In this document: piece after piece, positions 57,190 to 64,000 of the stretch
Position numbering within the stretch: position 1 is the first letter of the stretch
Layout of the letters: the number at the start of each line of letters is the position of its first letter
NCBI RefSeq assembly: GCF_026967805.1
Contig: NZ_JAPVBG010000001.1
Location: 635,143 to 699,142 of the forward strand
Length of the DNA stretch: 64,000 nt
Source of the DNA: Blastococcus sp. VKM Ac-2987
Lineage (GTDB): Bacteria > Actinomycetota > Actinomycetes > Mycobacteriales > Geodermatophilaceae
Direction: 5' to 3'
Position numbers and translations under genes: made by a program
The notes under the pieces: model-generated
Seen by the model: the letters and a program-made list of their open reading frames with translations, nothing else
Database searches by the model: none
Told to the model about the DNA's origin: nothing

Positions 57190-58158
57190 TCAGGCGACCG
57201 GCTGCGCTGGGCGGACGGGGATCTCGGTTCCCGGGTGGATGAGCCAGCAGGCCGATCGGCCGGCCCGGTGCGGCCAGAGCTCCGGCTCGCGGGTGCACTC
57301 GTCGGAGGCGTGCGGGCAGCGGGGCCGGAAGGCGCAGCCCGTCGGCACGTTCGCCGGGTCCGGGACCTCCCCGGCGAGGGCCACGGGGAGGCCGGCACCC
57401 GCCTTCACCTGCGGGATGGCCGCGATGAGGGAGCTGGTGTACGGGTGGCCGGGCTGGCTCCACAGCTGCGCGGTCGGCGCCGTCTCGGCCAGCTTGCCCA
57501 GGTACATGACGGCGGTCGTGTCGGCGATGTGCCGGACCAGGGCGAGGTCGTGGGAGATGAACAGCATGCCGACGTCGAGGTCGCGCACCAGCTGGGTCAG
57601 CGTGTTGACCACGTGCACCTGCGACGAGGCGTCCAGCGCGGTCACCGGTTCGTCGGCGATCAGGACCGACGGCCGCGTCACGAGCGCGCGGGCGATCGCG
57701 ATCCGCTGCAGCTGTCCACCGGAGAACTGGTGCGGGAACCGGCCGGCGACGTCCGGGGCGACGCCCACCCGGTCCAGCTGCTCCAGCACGTAGCTGCGTC
57801 GCGACCGCCGCGGGACGTCCGCGGGCACGCCGTCGAGCAGCTGCGCGTCGATGCGGCGGCGCGGGTTGAGCGACGAGTACGGGTTCTGGAAGACCATCTG
57901 CAGACCCAGTTCCCGGCGCGGCCGGCGCTGCCAGCTCAACGGGGCCACCGGCTCCCCGTCGAAGAGCACCGAGCCCTTGCTGGCCTTGATCAGACCGGAG
58001 GCCACGCGGGCGAGCGAGGACTTCCCGCACCCGGACTCCCCCACCAGGCCGACGACCTTGCCGGGCTCCACCGTCAGGGACACCCCGTTGACGGCACGGA
58101 CCATGCTGTTGTGGGCACCGCGGTACTCCACGACGATGTCCCGCAGCTCCAGGCTCAT
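57190..58158 (-). CDS. Dipeptide/oligopeptide ABC transporter ATPase (OppF/DppF type)
   Basis: 322 residues. Walker A GESGCGKSS, signature FSGGQLQRIAIARAL, Walker B VLIADEPVTALDAS and switch His in FISHDLALV are intact. The C-terminal oligopeptide-transporter extension carries the Cys set CAFRPRCPHASDEC...CWLIHPG, which in this family can hold an iron-sulfur cluster. It energises import with OppD. Its start overlaps the oppD stop by 4 nt. Confidence 0.92.
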   Translation of the reverse strand: MSLELRDIVVEYRGAHNSMVRAVNGVSLTVEPGKVVGLVGESGCGKSSLARVASGLIKASKGSVLFDGEPVAPLSWQRRPRRELGLQMVFQNPYSSLNPRRRIDAQLLDGVPADVPRRSRRSYVLEQLDRVGVAPDVAGRFPHQFSGGQLQRIAIARALVTRPSVLIADEPVTALDASSQVHVVNTLTQLVRDLDVGMLFISHDLALVRHIADTTAVMYLGKLAETAPTAQLWSQPGHPYTSSLIAAIPQVKAGAGLPVALAGEVPDPANVPTGCAFRPRCPHASDECTREPELWPHRAGRSACWLIHPGTEIPVRPAQPVA

Positions 58159-59198
58159 GGTGCTCCCTCGCGGTGCGCCGGGACCGCGACCGGCACGGGG
58201 GCCGCGGGCGCGTGGACGTGACAGGCCGCGGCGTGCGCCGCCTCCCGGGTGCCGACGCGCGTGGCCGACACCTGCACCAGCGGTGGCGTCACCTGGTCGC
58301 AGACGGCGACGCGGTCGGGGCAGCGCGGGTGGAACGGGCAGCCCGGCGGGGACGAGGCCGCGGTGGCCGGCTGGCCCGGGATGGGGCGCAGCGGGACCGG
58401 CTCGCCACCCGTGTCCGCCGTCTCGGGACGCGCCGACAGCAGGGCCCCGGTGTAGGGGTGCTGGGCGCGGAGGAGCAGCTCCTCGGTCGGCCCCGTCTCC
58501 ATGACCCGACCCGCGTAGAAGACGTAGGTCCGGTTGGCCAGGGCGGCGAGGACGCCCAGGTCGTGCGTGATGAACATGATGCTGAGGTCCATCTCCCGCA
58601 CCAGGCGGTCGAAGAGCCGGAGGATGCCGGCCTGCACCGTGACGTCCAACGCGGTCGTGGGTTCGTCGGCGATGAGCAGCGCCGGTTCGGCCGCGAGGGC
58701 GATGGCGATCGCGATGCGCTGCCGCATGCCGCCGGAGAACTGGTGCGGGTAGGAGCGCAGGGCGCGGGCGGGATCGGGGATCCGCACCTGCTCCATCAGC
58801 TGGACGGCGCGCGCGTTGGCGTCGCGGCGGCCCAGCCCGAGGTGACGGCGCATGTGCTCGGTGAGCTGGGTGCCGACGGTGAGCATCGGGTGCAGCGCCG
58901 CGGTGGAGTCCTGGAACACCATGGCGATCCGCCGGCCGCGGACCTTCCGGAACGCCTTTCCCGAACCGGCGGCGAGGTCGGTGCCCTCGAACACGATCGA
59001 CCCGCGGACGCGCGCCCCGTCCGGCAGCAGCCCGAGCAGCGCCCGCCCGGTCATGCTCTTGCCGGACCCGCTCTCGCCGGCGATGCCGACGATCTCGCCC
59101 GGATCGACGTCCAGGGTGACGTCCTTGAGCACGTCGACCGGCCGGTGCAGGCCGGGGAGGCTCACGCCGACCCCGGACATCGACAGCAGCTCGCCCAT
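58155..59198 (-). CDS. Dipeptide/oligopeptide ABC transporter ATPase (OppD/DppD type)
   Basis: 347 residues. Walker A GESGSGKSM, FQDSTAALHPMLTVGTQL, signature FSGGMRQRIAIAIAL, Walker B LLIADEPTTALDVT and FITHDLGVLAALANRTYVFYAGRVMETG follow the family order. The C-terminal extension has CPFHPRCPDRVAVC...ACHVH cysteines, as in the partner ATPase. The start is 1 bp after the oppC stop, with the family N-terminus MGELLSMSGVGVSLPG. Confidence 0.92.
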   Translation of the reverse strand: MGELLSMSGVGVSLPGLHRPVDVLKDVTLDVDPGEIVGIAGESGSGKSMTGRALLGLLPDGARVRGSIVFEGTDLAAGSGKAFRKVRGRRIAMVFQDSTAALHPMLTVGTQLTEHMRRHLGLGRRDANARAVQLMEQVRIPDPARALRSYPHQFSGGMRQRIAIAIALAAEPALLIADEPTTALDVTVQAGILRLFDRLVREMDLSIMFITHDLGVLAALANRTYVFYAGRVMETGPTEELLLRAQHPYTGALLSARPETADTGGEPVPLRPIPGQPATAASSPPGCPFHPRCPDRVAVCDQVTPPLVQVSATRVGTREAAHAAACHVHAPAAPVPVAVPAHREGAP

Positions 59199-59199
59199 G

Positions 59200-60135
59200 T
59201 CAGCGTCCTCCCACGGACTGCGGATCGAACCTGTCGCGCAGGGCGTCCCCGATGATGTTGCAGGCCATGACGACCGTGAGGATCGCCAGCCCGGGGAACA
59301 CGCTCACCCACCACCGGCTGATGTCGTTGGTCCCCAGCGCGATCATCGCGCCCCACTCCGCCGCCGGGGGCCGGGGACCGAGCCCCAGGAAGGACAGCGC
59401 GGCCAGCAGCAGCATCGAGTTCCCGAGCTCCAGGGTCGCGAGGACGACGGCCGGGCCGAAGCTGTTCGGCATCACGTCCCGGCGCAGTGCCGCGACCGGC
59501 CCGACGCCGAGCATCCGCGAGGCGTTCAGGTAGTCCTCGCTCCGGATGGACAGGACGGCTCCGCGGATGACGCGGGCGTAGATGGGCCACGAGACGATGA
59601 CCAGCGCGACCACGGCGTTCAGGGTGCTCGGCCCGAAGGCGGCGGCGACCGCCATCGCCAGGATGATCTGCGGGAAGGCGAAGAACAGGTCGGTGAGCCG
59701 CATGATGCTCTCGCCGATGATCCCGCGCACGTAACCGGCGACCAGCCCGAGCAGCCCACCGAAGGCGAGTGCGCAGAGGACGATGGTCAGCGCCAGCGGG
59801 ATGGACAGCCGCGCGCCGTAGATGACGCGGCTGAGCACGTCCCGCCCGAGCGCGTCGGTGCCGAACAGGTGGTCCCCGCCCGGTGACGCGTAGACGTCGG
59901 AGGACTGCTGGAGGGGATCGAACGGTGCCAGGAGCGGCGCGGCGATCGCCACGACCAGCCACGCGCCGGCGACCAGGAGGGCGACGACGACCACCGGCTG
60001 GCGCCAGATCCGGCTCGCCTCCGTGCGGGCCTGCCACCACCGCCGGCGCGGCGCGGCGGGGTCGTCGGACGGCGTGACGGTGGCCGCTTCCTGTTCCTCC
60101 GTCAGCTCGGTCAGGGAGGAGTGGGTGCGGGTCAT
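59200..60135 (-). CDS. Peptide/opine/nickel ABC transporter permease (OppC/DppC type)
   Basis: 311 residues. A soluble N-terminus of ~45 residues precedes about six helices. HLFGTDALGRDVLSRVIYGARLSI is the permease hallmark after helix 1, and the EAA coupling loop is near YLNASRMLGVGPVAALRRDVMPN. It forms the membrane channel with the B-type permease. ATG 60135 overlaps the oppB stop by 4 nt. Confidence 0.93.
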   Translation of the reverse strand: MTRTHSSLTELTEEQEAATVTPSDDPAAPRRRWWQARTEASRIWRQPVVVVALLVAGAWLVVAIAAPLLAPFDPLQQSSDVYASPGGDHLFGTDALGRDVLSRVIYGARLSIPLALTIVLCALAFGGLLGLVAGYVRGIIGESIMRLTDLFFAFPQIILAMAVAAAFGPSTLNAVVALVIVSWPIYARVIRGAVLSIRSEDYLNASRMLGVGPVAALRRDVMPNSFGPAVVLATLELGNSMLLLAALSFLGLGPRPPAAEWGAMIALGTNDISRWWVSVFPGLAILTVVMACNIIGDALRDRFDPQSVGGR

Positions 60136-61292
60136 GTCAGCCGCACCCTCGGGTCGGCGAGTCCGTACAGCAGGTCGACCACCAGGTTGACCCCCAGGTA
60201 GACGGCGGCGATGAACAGGCTGGCGCCCAGGATCGCGGAGCGGTCCAGCGCGGTGGCGCTCTCGTAGGCGTAGGAGCCCAGCCCCGGCCAGGAGAAGATG
60301 CTCTCCACCAGCACCGTGCCGGCCAGGAGCGACGCGAAGGTCAGCCCGGCGATGGTGAGGATGGGCAGCAGCCCCGCCCTGAGGAGGTGCTTGGTCAGGA
60401 CGACACGGCTGGACAGCCCCTTCGCGCGGGCGGCCAGCATGTAGTCCTTGCGGAGCACCTCGAGGAGCGCGGAGCGGACGAAGCGGGTCAGCGTCGCCAC
60501 CGTCACCAGGGTGAGGACCAGGATCGGCAGCATGGCGTGCTGCGCGGCGTCCCAGGCGAGGAGGACGTCCCCCTGGAGCAGGGCGTCGACGGTGTACAGC
60601 CCGGTGACCGGCTCCGGCGGGCTGAACTGGGGGCTCAGCCGTCCGCCGCTGGGCGAGACCCCGAGCACGAAGAAGAAGAGGTACAGCGCCAGGATCGCCA
60701 GCCAGAACGGCGGCGTGGAGAGCCCCACGAGCGAGAAGACCCGCACGGTCTGGTCGGCGGCGCCGCCGTTCCGGATGGCCGACAGCAGCCCGAGCCCGAT
60801 GCTGATCACCAGGGAGATCAGCAGCGTCGGCACCGCGATCTCCATCGTCGCGGGCACGTAGTCCAGCAGCTCGGTCAGCACCGGGCGGCCGGTGCGCTGG
60901 GACGTGCCCAGGTCACCCTGGACCAGGTTGCCGAGGTAGGTGACGTACTGGACGGGCAGCGGCTCGTCCAGGCCCCACTTCTCCTCGAAGGCCGCGACGA
61001 TGGCCGGGTTGCCGAGCGCCGCGTCGGAGAGGTTCGCCGCGACCGGGTCGCCCGGCGCCAGCTGCACCAGGCTGAACCCGATCACGGTCGTGCCCAGGAG
61101 CAGCCCCACGGTGACCAGCAGCCGCTGGACCAGATAGCGGAGGAAGCCGTGGCCGGAGCGCTTCGGCCGGGCCGTGGTCCCCCCGGCCGCGTCGTCGGTA
61201 CCCGTTCCGTGCACGGGCGCCGACGTCGATGTGCGTTCGGCGCCCGTACCGGGCTCCGCGGGTGCCGCGGAGCCCGGCCGGTGCGCGGTCAT
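60132..61292 (-). CDS. Peptide/opine/nickel ABC transporter permease (OppB/DppB type)
   Basis: 386 residues. It has an unusually long hydrophilic, Pro/Thr-rich N-terminus of ~45 residues before the first helix (FLRYLVQRLLVTVGLLLGTTVIGFSLVQLAPGDPV). The EAA loop reads MLAARAKGLSSRVVLTKHLLRAGLLP. The periplasmic segment VAANLSDAALGNPAIVAAFEEKWGLDEPLPVQYVTYLGNLVQGDLGTS is family-typical. It overlaps the binding-protein gene by 4 nt. Confidence 0.92.
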   Translation of the reverse strand: MTAHRPGSAAPAEPGTGAERTSTSAPVHGTGTDDAAGGTTARPKRSGHGFLRYLVQRLLVTVGLLLGTTVIGFSLVQLAPGDPVAANLSDAALGNPAIVAAFEEKWGLDEPLPVQYVTYLGNLVQGDLGTSQRTGRPVLTELLDYVPATMEIAVPTLLISLVISIGLGLLSAIRNGGAADQTVRVFSLVGLSTPPFWLAILALYLFFFVLGVSPSGGRLSPQFSPPEPVTGLYTVDALLQGDVLLAWDAAQHAMLPILVLTLVTVATLTRFVRSALLEVLRKDYMLAARAKGLSSRVVLTKHLLRAGLLPILTIAGLTFASLLAGTVLVESIFSWPGLGSYAYESATALDRSAILGASLFIAAVYLGVNLVVDLLYGLADPRVRLT

Positions 61293-62935
61293 GCCGGTTC
61301 CACCGCGGCCAGGTCGAGGATCCAGCCGGCGGGGGTGTACTCGGCGTCCGCCACGTCCTCGGTCGACACGACCGAACCGGAGTTCTGCGCGACCGGGAGG
61401 TAGGGCGAGCCGTCCCGCATGGCCTGCTGCCAGTCGACGAGCGCGCTCTCCAACTCGGTGCCGTCGACCGCGGTCAGCACCCGCTCGGCGGCCGCCGTGA
61501 CCTCCTCGGCCGCCGGCCCGTCGCTCCAGCGGACGCGCTCGGCGTTGACGCCACCGGGGCTCAGCTGCCGGACGAGCGACTCGGGGCGGGGGTAGATCAG
61601 CGCGTGCGGCGTGAGGCCCATGACGACGCTGCCGCCCCGCTGCTCCTCCAGGAACGCCGGCAGCGCCAGCGGCGTGAGCTCCAGGTTGATGCCGGCCTCG
61701 GCGGCGTCACCCTGGATCTTCGTCGCGACCGTGCCGAGGTCCACGCCCCGGTAGGTGATCGACGGGTAGATGAAGCGGACCGGCTCGTCCCCGACGCCGG
61801 AGGCCTCGAGCGATGCCCGGGCCGCGTCCAGGTCGCGCTCCGGGCCCTCCTCGACGGGCAGCGAGCCCGGGTAGGCGTTCGCGAGGAAGCCACCGAGGCG
61901 GTCGCCGCCCTGGCCGTACAGACCGGCGAGCCCCTCGTAGTCCAGCGACGACCGCAGGGCCGCCCGCCAGTCGGGGTTCGAGGTGGCCGGGGAGATGGCG
62001 GGGTCGGTGCTCATGTAGAGCATGTACAGCGTGTCCTCCACCTGGGACACGTTGACCGACTCCGGCAGGCCGTCGAGCAGGTTGCCGGTGACGTCGAGCG
62101 CGATCTCGTCGCCCTGGGAGCGGCTGATCGCCAGCTTCTGGTTCTGCGCGTCGGCGTTGCGGATGACGACCCGGGAGTAGCCCGGCGCCTCGCCCCAGTA
62201 CTCCTCGTTGGCGGTGAGCACGATCTCGTTACCGGGGTCGTTGCGCTCCAGCACGTAGGGACCGGCGCACGCGGAGGTGCTGTCCAGGAAGGTCTGCGCG
62301 GTGTCGGCCGTCTCGGCGTCCTCCGCGTCGGTCGCGCCGTTCGCCGTGGCCACCTCCTGGTTGAGGATGCTGGTCACCGGCATCGCCATCAGTGTGGGCA
62401 CCTCGGCGGTGGGCCGGTCGGCGGTCACGACGACCGTGGACTCGTCGGGTGCGGAGAACTCCAGCCCCTCGAAGAAGGCCGAGCCGCTGCCCTTGACGTT
62501 CATCATCCGGTTCAGGGAGAACAGCACGTCCTCCGACGTCACCGGCGAGCCGTCGGAGAAGACGGCGTCGTCCCGGAGCGTGAAGGTGTAGGTCGTGCCG
62601 TCCTCGGAGACCTCGAAGCCCTCGGCGAGCTCCGGCAGGGGTTCGCCGACGTTCCCACCGTCGAAGGTCATGAGCGTGTCGCACAGGCTGTGGATCGTCA
62701 GGTACCCGGTCTGCTCGTACGCCCGGGCGGGGTCGAGCGTCGAGTAGACGAACGAGGTGTTGACCAGCAGCGTCTCGCCGCCACCGCCACCGCCACCGCC
62801 GCCGTTGCCCCCGCTGCCGCCGGACGACGACGACGAGCCCGCGGTGCAGCCGCTGACGAGGACTGCTGCACCGACTGCGACGGCGGCGTACCGCGTGGGG
62901 CGTAGCCCCCGCGCGGATGAGATTGCGATCGACAT
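61289..62935 (-). CDS. ABC transporter substrate-binding lipoprotein (family 5)
   Basis: 548 residues. The signal peptide ends at lipobox VSGC near residue 30. A Ser/Gly-rich linker (SSSSSGGSGGNGG then nine Gly) tethers the SBP_bac_5 fold, beginning LLVNTSFVYSTLDPARAYEQTGYLTIHSLCDTLM and including LRDDAVFSDGSPVTSEDVLFSLNRMM. It captures the solute outside the membrane for the four downstream transporter subunits. Family 5 proteins bind peptides, opines, nickel or glycosides, so the ligand is open. ATG 62935 is the first gene of the island. Confidence 0.93.
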   Translation of the reverse strand: MSIAISSARGLRPTRYAAVAVGAAVLVSGCTAGSSSSSGGSGGNGGGGGGGGGETLLVNTSFVYSTLDPARAYEQTGYLTIHSLCDTLMTFDGGNVGEPLPELAEGFEVSEDGTTYTFTLRDDAVFSDGSPVTSEDVLFSLNRMMNVKGSGSAFFEGLEFSAPDESTVVVTADRPTAEVPTLMAMPVTSILNQEVATANGATDAEDAETADTAQTFLDSTSACAGPYVLERNDPGNEIVLTANEEYWGEAPGYSRVVIRNADAQNQKLAISRSQGDEIALDVTGNLLDGLPESVNVSQVEDTLYMLYMSTDPAISPATSNPDWRAALRSSLDYEGLAGLYGQGGDRLGGFLANAYPGSLPVEEGPERDLDAARASLEASGVGDEPVRFIYPSITYRGVDLGTVATKIQGDAAEAGINLELTPLALPAFLEEQRGGSVVMGLTPHALIYPRPESLVRQLSPGGVNAERVRWSDGPAAEEVTAAAERVLTAVDGTELESALVDWQQAMRDGSPYLPVAQNSGSVVSTEDVADAEYTPAGWILDLAAVEPA

Positions 62936-63005
62936 GGATCTGTTCCTCTGGCCGAAGGGCGGCAGCGGCGCTGCCGGGTGTGAAGAAGAACCTAGGGGGC
63001 GAATG

Positions 63006-63030
63006 TATCGCCAGTGTTTACACGGCGATA
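63006..63030. promoter_or_regulatory. 25-bp operator-like palindrome between the binding-protein and XRE-cupin genes
   Basis: TATCGCC (63006-63012) and GGCGATA (63024-63030) are perfect 7-bp arms around AGTGTTTACAC, itself GTGT/ACAC symmetric. It overlaps a possible -10 (TAAACA, 18 nt below TTGTTC) for the minus-strand transporter and a TTTACA -35-like site for the regulator. Confidence 0.55.
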
Positions 63031-63087
63031 GCCTTGGTGAACAAAAAAAGTCTGACGATCGGTCGTCGTCGGACCGGGGAGGAACTC

Positions 63088-63624
63088 ATGCTCAACGAGC
63101 GGGTGCGCACCCTGCGCAAGAGCCGGGGCATGTCCCTGCGTGAGCTCGCCGCGGCGACCGGTGTCTCGGCGGCACTGCTGAGCCAGGTGGAGCGCGGCAC
63201 CACCGATCCGAGCCTGAACACCGTCCGCAAGCTGGCCGCCGTGCTCGGCGCCGACCTCGCCACGCTGTTCGCCGAGGAGCCGCCGGCGCAGGTCCACCAC
63301 AGCCGCCCGCGGCAGCGTCCGCTGCTGTCGGCCGGGGCGGGGCTGATGTCCTACGAACGGCTCACCCCCGGGCGGTCCGACCTGGAGGTGCTCCACGGGC
63401 GGCTGGCTCCGGGGCAGGCGACGTCGGAGGAGCCGTGGGCGCACCCGTCGACCGAGTGCGCCGTCGTGGTCGTGGGCAGCATGAGCGCGGAGGTCGACGG
63501 CGTCCGCTACGACCTCGCGATCGGCGAGAGCCTGACCTTCGACTCCCGGCTGCCGCACCGCTTCTTCAACGACTCCGGTGCGCCCGCCGAGTACCTCCTG
63601 GCGGTGACCCCGCCGGTCCCCTGA
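63088..63624 (+). CDS. XRE family regulator with C-terminal cupin domain
   Basis: 178 residues. The HTH_XRE domain (~1-60: VRTLRKSRGMSLRELAAATGVSAALLSQVERGTTDPSLNTVRKLAAVLG) is joined to a cupin (~100-175: HGRLAPGQATSEEPWAHPSTECAVVVVGSMSAEVDGVRYDLAIGESLTFDSRLPHRFFNDSG). The cupin keeps possible metal or ligand residues in WAHPSTE and LPHRF. Such regulators bind a small molecule and often repress an adjacent catabolic operon. GGGGAGGA sits 6 nt before ATG 63088. Divergent from the transporter, it is the likely local controller. Confidence 0.9.
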   Translation: MLNERVRTLRKSRGMSLRELAAATGVSAALLSQVERGTTDPSLNTVRKLAAVLGADLATLFAEEPPAQVHHSRPRQRPLLSAGAGLMSYERLTPGRSDLEVLHGRLAPGQATSEEPWAHPSTECAVVVVGSMSAEVDGVRYDLAIGESLTFDSRLPHRFFNDSGAPAEYLLAVTPPVP

Positions 63625-63651
63625 GCGCGAGCACGCCGTCCCGGGCACGGG

Positions 63652-64000
63652 TCAGGCCCCGGTGGCGACGTCGTCGCGGACCACGGCGCCGCCCTTCATG
63701 ACCCACGACAGCGACCGGTAGGTGGCGACGTCGGCCGTGGGGTCGCCGTCGGTCGCGACGAGGTCGGCGAGCTTGCCCGCCTCCACCGTGCCGATGTCGT
63801 CCTGCGCGCCCAGCCAGGTGGCGGGGACGAGGGTGGCAGCCGCGACGGCGGCGGGTGCGTCCAGGCCGTTCTCGGCCATGTGCTCCAGCTCCCGCACCGC
63901 CGCGCTGGTGCCCTCGAACCGCCAGAACGGGGGCATGTCCGAGCCCAGCATCACCGAGACCCCGGCGGCCAGGGCGCTGCGGTAGCTCTCCAGGTGCCGC
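63652..64000 (-). CDS. Amidohydrolase family protein, C-terminal part
   Basis: The last ~115 residues of a gene that enters from the right edge. Reading [28 protein letters not shown], then [42 protein letters not shown], it shows the catalytic Asp of the amidohydrolase barrel (GSDM) and the C-terminal GxxxAGKxADLVxxDGDP segment of imidazolonepropionase/prolidase-like members. It would hydrolyse a cyclic or linear amide. The upstream metal-ligand part is outside the window. It converges with the XRE-cupin gene, so co-function with the island is only a positional guess. Confidence 0.85.
   Translation of the reverse strand, partial: [115 protein letters not shown]

Noticed and set aside
62760..62850. 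Frameshift or sequencing error in the Gly/Ser-rich stretch of the binding protein
   Set aside because: The frame stays open through it, and such linkers after the lipobox are common in lipoproteins.

Overview
The window is a gene-dense actinobacterial chromosome segment of very high GC. Mycothiol-linked proteins, an actinobacterial aa3-oxidase subunit family, SCO6745-family and Eis-type proteins, and many leaderless genes (TANNNT followed 6-7 nt later by the start codon) fit Geodermatophilaceae (Blastococcus, Geodermatophilus, Modestobacter). That family assignment is inference from gene content. I saw no phage, insertion sequence or CRISPR array.

Layout. 1-9.5 kb: truncated secreted 5'-nucleotidase, a lipoprotein of unknown role, a LuxR-type HTH remnant, MarR regulator, Eis-type acetyltransferase, argG with a candidate ArgR operator, rpiB, a DUF429 protein, a metallo-beta-lactamase-fold protein, a dehydrogenase and a DsbA-fold mycothiol-type reductase. 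9.6-25.6 kb: pepN, a palindromic repeat element, DUF5130/ctaJ, amidase, SCO6745/HNH pair, prolyl oligopeptidase, MscS channel, MFS/glbO, alpha-glucosidase, and the biotin uptake operon bioYMN followed by a MOSC gene. 25.7-31.6 kb: methyltransferase, thioesterase, mycothiol-dependent isomerase-like protein, ettA, a CDF transporter with an upstream mini-ORF, and a second SSB. 31.8-36.6 kb: tRNA-Arg(UCU) and the NAD de novo module nrtR-nadABC. 36.7-49.3 kb: LLM oxidoreductase, PAS-GGDEF-EAL protein, SGNH hydrolase, FAD disulfide oxidoreductase, flavin reductase with a ThDP enzyme, an ECF-like sigma/anti-sigma pair, an ABC exporter and a Bcr/CflA-type efflux pump.

49.4-62.9 kb is the standout: 14 same-strand genes, mostly with 4-nt overlaps. 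It holds a complete peptide/opine-type ABC importer, a TIGR04076 protein, an LLM monooxygenase-like protein, an alpha/beta hydrolase fused to a degenerate type II dehydroquinase-like domain, an NTF2 protein, a quinone-oxidoreductase-like enzyme, an IclR regulator, and then hydratase, acylating acetaldehyde dehydrogenase and aldolase. These last three convert 2-hydroxypenta-2,4-dienoate to pyruvate and acetyl-CoA. A divergent XRE-cupin regulator and the 3' part of an amidohydrolase gene lie beside it. No ring-cleaving dioxygenase is present. I read it as an uncharacterised catabolic island that imports a small solute, possibly a heterocycle or amide, opens it with flavin and hydrolase chemistry, and drains it through the meta-cleavage lower pathway. 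The substrate is unknown.
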